Origin: Spirochaetota bacterium
GTDB lineage: Bacteria; Spirochaetota; Spirochaetia; DSM-27196; PWMO01
DNA length: 9,571 bases
Direction: 5' to 3'
Assembly: GCA_009908735.1 (NCBI GenBank)
Contig: JAAAOR010000139.1
Location: 1 to 9,571, forward strand
The position numbers were made by a program, and so were the translations under genes. Each line of letters starts with the position of its first letter. Within the stretch, counting starts at the first letter, position 1. This document shows positions 6,472-9,571 of this stretch, in pieces. The notes under the pieces were generated by a model. The model had not been told where the DNA came from. It made no database searches and saw nothing but the letters and a program-made list of their open reading frames with translations.

Positions 6472-7570
6472 AGTGCACCCTCTGCTCGGCAACGCGCCGC
6501 TGTATCAACGTCAGCGCAAGCAGTATGAGAAATAAAACGACCGACATCGCGCTGGCGTAGCCGGCTCGCCCGTAGTCGTAGAAATTGCGAAAAATATAGA
6601 GCGGTAACGACATGGTGGTCCCCAGCGGAGAGCCCTGTCCGTCGGAGAACACGTAGAACGCGTTAAACGACTCGAAGCTCATGATGACCGAGACCACGGA
6701 AAGGAAAAATATCATCGGCGAGAGAAGTGGGAGGACGATATATCGTATGCGGGCCCAGGTTCCCGCCCCGTCTACGCGGGCTGCGTCAATCAATGTCGTA
6801 GATATACCGCTGAAGCCTGCGAGAAAGATAACGACGTTGAAGCCCACCGTATGCCAGATCCAGAAAGCGATGATCACGATCAGAGCAAGACTCGGCCCAC
6901 CGAACGCTGTGGGTACCGCTTGCGGCCACGCGCCACCTACCGCACTCAAAATCTTGGCCGCGATCGGCTGTGCATCTATGAACCACGCCTGGGCCGGAAA
7001 TCCCAAAGCGCCCAGACCCGCGTTCACGAGTCCCACCTGCGGGTGAAAGAGCCACTTAAAGACCATCATGGCCGCTACCTGGGAGGTAATATAGGGAAGG
7101 AAGAAAATCGTTCTGAGGGCGGAGCGTCCGCGCTCGCGGAAGCGGAAGAAAAGCAGGTATGCGATTACAAAGGCAACCGTGATTGACACGGGAATTGTCC
7201 CAAGCGTGTAGTAGATGGTAACGAGGAGGCTTTGGAGAAACTGCCCGACTTCCAAGCCGTGCCCCGCGCCGGAGCGTAGAAAGTCTTCGGTGAACATTGT
7301 CACATAGTTTCCGAACCCGAGATACTCCCCGCGTACAAAGCCCCATCGGAACAGACTGATAAACAATCCGAAGAATAGCGGCCAGAAGCGAAACAGCACC
7401 AGCAGAAACAGGCCGGGAACCGCATACCACACACCGACCAGCTTGTGGCGTCGCCGCAAAGATATGCGCCGCTCGGCGGGAACTCTTTTCTCTCTCGGCG
7501 CGTCTCTCAAGGCTCTTCGGAAGAGACTGAAAACGACCCCGAATTTCCTATTGTCGAATGCTTGTGCCAC
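6455..7570 (-). CDS. ABC transporter permease, MalF/UgpA-like (CUT1)
   Basis: A 371-residue inner-membrane permease, the partner of the downstream MalG-like subunit. Transmembrane segments are near 46-74, 115-142, 152-174, 228-252, 284-303 and 338-357. The EAA loop is DAARVDGAGTWARIRYIVLP (262-281). It is longer than the usual 290-310 residues for two visible reasons: a basic cytoplasmic N-terminal tail of about 45 residues, and a long external loop at about 178-228 rich in Ala, Gly and Pro. The start is GTG at 7568-7570, the first possible initiation codon after an in-frame TAA at 7595-7597. It has no convincing Shine-Dalgarno, and TTG codons at residues 21 or 38 are alternatives, so the start is uncertain. 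It follows the PHP gene by 57 nt. Confidence 0.9.
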   Translation of the reverse strand: MAQAFDNRKFGVVFSLFRRALRDAPREKRVPAERRISLRRRHKLVGVWYAVPGLFLLVLFRFWPLFFGLFISLFRWGFVRGEYLGFGNYVTMFTEDFLRSGAGHGLEVGQFLQSLLVTIYYTLGTIPVSITVAFVIAYLLFFRFRERGRSALRTIFFLPYITSQVAAMMVFKWLFHPQVGLVNAGLGALGFPAQAWFIDAQPIAAKILSAVGGAWPQAVPTAFGGPSLALIVIIAFWIWHTVGFNVVIFLAGFSGISTTLIDAARVDGAGTWARIRYIVLPLLSPMIFFLSVVSVIMSFESFNAFYVFSDGQGSPLGTTMSLPLYIFRNFYDYGRAGYASAMSVVLFLILLALTLIQRRVAEQRVHYELDR

Positions 7571-7627
7571 GCCCGCGAATATCGCGATGCCCTGTTAAAG
7601 GGAGATGAAACGACGGTTCGAACTTAG
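7571..7627 (-). other. Leader between PHP and MalF-like genes with two small hairpins
   Basis: Two short inverted repeats lie just before the weakly supported GTG start: CGCGA/TCGCG at 7574-7586 with a 3-nt loop, and CCCT/AGGG at 7590-7602 with a 5-nt loop. Neither is followed by a T-run on the minus strand, so they are not terminators. They may affect translation of the permease or be chance. Confidence 0.25.
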
Positions 7628-9136
7628 TTAGATGTGACGAGTTTCCTCCGTTCTCCGCGGGTATAAATCTTCCGCGGGACCGACGAAGATCGGATTCGTG
7701 ACTGCGAGCACGGATCGATAGTCGCGCCTGGATCGCAGGACCCGCTCCGGGACGCCCTGGGCCTCCGGCCCGTGAGACGGCAACACTCGATGGACCTCAA
7801 CCCGGTAGTAACATGAGGCGCGGGGCGTATCGTGAACAACGCACACGTGCTCGCCGGGCATATCGACGTGGCGTCGGGCAAAGGGATAGCCGTTTTTCAG
7901 AACGAATACGCGGACCGGCTCCGTGTATTCGATATGCAGGGTCAACTCGATGCTTGTGCCGAGATTTGGGATGCGCTCCCACATTGTTCTCGTGCGAGTG
8001 CCGTCACTGGCTTCGAAGCGGACCTTCGGCCCATACGTTGCCACGACAATACCGCGTCGAAGACCGTCGATAAGGCCGCTCTCCGTGAGCTCATCGCAGT
8101 AGACGTCCGTTGTGAGCGCTCCGAGCGCGTGCACCCCCTCCGTCGGATGGTGGCTGTCGGTTCCCGCAACGCCGACGATTCTCCGTCCGACGAGTAGATG
8201 GTGGTCCCAGAGCGCGAGCTGGTTGTTGTTATTTGCTCCCTCGAGAGCGTGAAGAACCTCCATGAGATCAGCTTTGTCCCAGTCGAACTCCTCGATTCGC
8301 CATCCCAGATCTCCGGAGAACGCGTGGTTGACGCAAATAACCCCGCCGCGCCGGTGGACCTCGTCTGCGAGCTCGTTCATGCCGTAGCCGGGCCGATCCG
8401 CGAAAGTGTCGATCGGACCGCCGAGTCCATGCACATTTGCATGGCCCCGCCGACTGGTCACCTCGCATCCGCGGATCAAAAGCGTGCGGCCTGTAAGCGC
8501 CTGCCGCATCGGTGACCACCCGCTCACCGTGTTGTGGTCAGTCAAGGAAATGTAGTCAAGCTCTGCAGCCTCGGCGGCGGCAGCTACGACGGCAGGGGAG
8601 GATGTACCGTCGCTGTGACGGCTATGTGCGTGCAGCTCACCTCGGTACCACCCGGACTCGATGCTAATCCTGTGCTCCGGCGGTATCGGCGCGATGTCGG
8701 GGACAGGGCCTAATCCAATCGTGCGTCTCGAGCTGTCGGGGAATGCCACGGCGATCACGTGATACTCGGTATCCGCATGATTTACATCGTGATCGATACG
8801 GAGACGCCACTGACCTTCCGGTACAGGACCGGGGATGCAGCCGGGTGAGGCCTCCGTAGTGGAAATCATCATCTCAAGCGTCACCCTCCCCCGTAGTCCG
8901 GGCCGCATCGTTGAGCCACGAAAGCCGTCGGGGCCGAGCACCGCGAGAAAGAGCATGGCGTCACAATAGGTGAGATATATTCGAAGAGCTTGCGTGCCTG
9001 ACGGAACGAGGAAATCATGGTCTTCGTAGCCGGTTTCCGTTGCGGCGTGCACTCTATCGCTGAGGTCCAAGAGCACCGTCGAAGAACGGGGCGCGCTTGT
9101 CTCTGTATGCGTGTTAGTTTCTTGGCGCTTATTCAT
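7628..9136 (-). CDS. CehA/McbA-family PHP-domain metallohydrolase
   Basis: A 502-residue protein of the PHP phosphoesterase superfamily, CehA/McbA group, named for carbaryl-hydrolase-like proteins; most members have unknown substrates. Residues 20-150 form the N-terminal beta domain typical of the group (DFLVPSGTQALRIYL, VLGPDGFRGS, PGCIPGPVPEGQWRLRI). The PHP catalytic part spans about 163-370: H169-x-H171 and D176 in GELHAHSRHSDG, TDHN at 199-202, E225 in RGCEVTS, H232, N270-H271, and D327/H329 in GTDSHH. The C-terminal region ends with the group-typical TNPIFVG (480-486). No signal peptide or membrane segment is seen, so it acts in the cytoplasm. The ATG at 9134-9136 is the only upstream Met but lacks a Shine-Dalgarno; the first 18 residues are polar and low in complexity. 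First gene of the importer operon, so it probably cleaves the imported solute or a derivative. Confidence 0.9.
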   Translation of the reverse strand: MNKRQETNTHTETSAPRSSTVLLDLSDRVHAATETGYEDHDFLVPSGTQALRIYLTYCDAMLFLAVLGPDGFRGSTMRPGLRGRVTLEMMISTTEASPGCIPGPVPEGQWRLRIDHDVNHADTEYHVIAVAFPDSSRRTIGLGPVPDIAPIPPEHRISIESGWYRGELHAHSRHSDGTSSPAVVAAAAEAAELDYISLTDHNTVSGWSPMRQALTGRTLLIRGCEVTSRRGHANVHGLGGPIDTFADRPGYGMNELADEVHRRGGVICVNHAFSGDLGWRIEEFDWDKADLMEVLHALEGANNNNQLALWDHHLLVGRRIVGVAGTDSHHPTEGVHALGALTTDVYCDELTESGLIDGLRRGIVVATYGPKVRFEASDGTRTRTMWERIPNLGTSIELTLHIEYTEPVRVFVLKNGYPFARRHVDMPGEHVCVVHDTPRASCYYRVEVHRVLPSHGPEAQGVPERVLRSRRDYRSVLAVTNPIFVGPAEDLYPRRTEETRHI

Positions 9137-9145
9137 AGGTATGGA

Positions 9146-9184
9146 GCATGTGGCATGCGCGTTAGCATGCTATTAGGTACGTAC
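9146..9184. promoter_or_regulatory. Cluster of palindromes, candidate operator of the importer operon
   Basis: Three GCATG copies lie at 9146-9150, 9153-9157 and 9165-9169. The last sits in the perfect 10-bp palindrome TAGCATGCTA (9163-9172), and the second gives GCATGC (9153-9158). A second perfect palindrome, GTACGTAC, lies at 9177-9184. All are within 50 bp upstream of the PHP start codon, where a repressor or activator would control the operon. No regulator gene is present to match it, and the motif fits no family consensus I know well. Confidence 0.4.
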
Positions 9185-9261
9185 GGCGCCCTGTTTCCGC
9201 CGGGCTTCGGTAGGCAGCGCGCCCGCGCCCCGCTCCGTCCCCTGCCGCTTCCGCGCGCCGG

Positions 9262-9290
9262 TTGCCGTGCCGCCGGTACTCTGATAGAGT
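9262..9290 (+). promoter_or_regulatory. Candidate sigma-70-type promoter of glnS
   Basis: TTGCCG (9262-9267) and TAGAGT (9285-9290) are separated by 17 bp; each matches the consensus at four of six positions. Transcription would start near 9297, giving a short leader with the GGAG ribosome site at 9307-9310. The -10 box overlaps a small inverted repeat, ACTCT/AGAGT (9278-9290). Confidence 0.4.
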
Positions 9291-9317
9291 CGAGCGAAAG
9301 CAGATTGGAGCACGGAC

Positions 9318-9571
9318 ATGAGTGATTCGACACCGGCCGATTCCGGCTCCCGCGACTTCATCCGAGACATCGTCGATGAAGACCTCGAACGGAACACATA
9401 CGGAAGTCGCGTGCACACGCGGTTTCCGCCGGAACCTAACGGCTATCTCCACATTGGGCACGCAAAGTCCATCGTCCTGAATTTCGGGATTGCCGAGGAC
9501 TATGGCGGGAAGTGTAATCTCCGCTATGACGACACGAACCCTGAGAAAGAGGAGCTCGAGTACGTCGACTC
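9318..9571 (+). CDS. glnS: Glutaminyl-tRNA synthetase, N-terminal part (3' end outside window)
   Basis: The first 84 codons of a class I aminoacyl-tRNA synthetase that charges tRNA-Gln with glutamine. After a short N-terminal helix ([12 protein letters not shown]) comes [20 protein letters not shown], with the class I HIGH signature at residues 45-48, followed by [25 protein letters not shown], here given in parts as [11 protein letters not shown] and [32 protein letters not shown] and DDTNP are characteristic of GlnRS and separate it from bacterial GluRS. The ATG at 9318 has GGAG (9307-9310) 7 nt upstream. The frame runs open to the window edge. It is divergent from the importer operon and probably unrelated to it. 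Its presence means direct Gln-tRNA charging; a fused C-terminal YqeY domain, seen in some bacteria, cannot be judged here. Confidence 0.95.
   Translation, partial: MSDSTPADSGSRDFIRDIVDEDLERNTYGSRVHTRFPPEPNGYLHIGHAKSIVLNFGIAEDYGGKCNLRYDDTNPEKEELEYVD

Larger units (their letters stand above)
9137..9317. promoter_or_regulatory. Divergent spacer between importer operon and glnS
   Basis: A 181-bp region that should hold promoters for both directions. The half near the importer operon contains stacked palindromes. The middle (about 9190-9262) is very GC-rich with no clear motif. The half near glnS holds a plausible promoter and ribosome site. For the importer operon I found no -35/-10 pair that I would defend. 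Confidence 0.5.

Noticed and set aside
2626..7570. Assigning ugpB/ugpA/ugpE or malE/malF/malG symbols
   Set aside because: Family membership is clear, but substrate specificity cannot be read from the sequence and the operon content differs from both systems.
9017..9325. A 102-codon plus-strand open frame spanning the divergent spacer
   Set aside because: It runs antisense to the PHP gene start, crosses the promoter region and overlaps the glnS start in another frame. No domain or ribosome site supports it.
1..9571. CRISPR array, tRNA, rRNA, insertion sequence or prophage
   Set aside because: No regularly spaced repeats, no cloverleaf-like sequence, no transposase or integrase motifs, and no terminal inverted repeats were seen on either strand.

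Overview
The window looks like chromosomal DNA from a moderately GC-rich free-living bacterium. There are no phage, plasmid, IS, CRISPR, tRNA or rRNA signals. Genes are tightly packed and no gap exceeds about 210 bases. A spirochaete of the Spirochaeta type is my best guess, with low-to-moderate confidence. It rests on the binding protein's mature N-terminus (a GQQ-rich stretch right after a type I signal peptide, common in spirochaete sugar-binding proteins), on a bacterial GlnRS, and on the family mix. No single marker proves it.

Left part (1-2430): the 3' end of a plus-strand metallo-beta-lactamase-fold hydrolase converges on, and overlaps by 17 nt, a compact minus-strand operon. That operon runs carbon-nitrogen hydrolase (2418-1618), PAS/HisKA_2 sensor histidine kinase (1579-452), small GNAT acetyltransferase (465-175). 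The kinase has no response regulator beside it.

Centre and right (2540-9136): a five-gene minus-strand operon. It begins with a CehA/McbA-type PHP-domain metallohydrolase, followed by two CUT1-type ABC permeases (MalF-like, then MalG-like), an RNase J-like beta-CASP metallo-beta-lactamase protein, and last a UgpB/MalE-like extracellular binding protein. A strong intrinsic terminator follows at 2552-2583. No ABC ATPase is present, so the importer probably borrows a shared one encoded elsewhere.

Far right (9318 to the end): the 5' end of glnS (glutaminyl-tRNA synthetase), divergent from the importer operon. The 181-bp divergent spacer carries a cluster of GCATG-containing palindromes that could be the operon's operator.

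The likely logic of the main operon is as follows. The binding protein captures an unknown solute, the permease pair imports it, and two cytoplasmic di-metal hydrolases of different folds (PHP and beta-CASP MBL) act on it in sequence. This pairing of two metallohydrolases with one importer is the most unusual feature of the window. The substrate cannot be read from the sequence. A phosphodiester or other ester-containing compound is a reasonable hypothesis.
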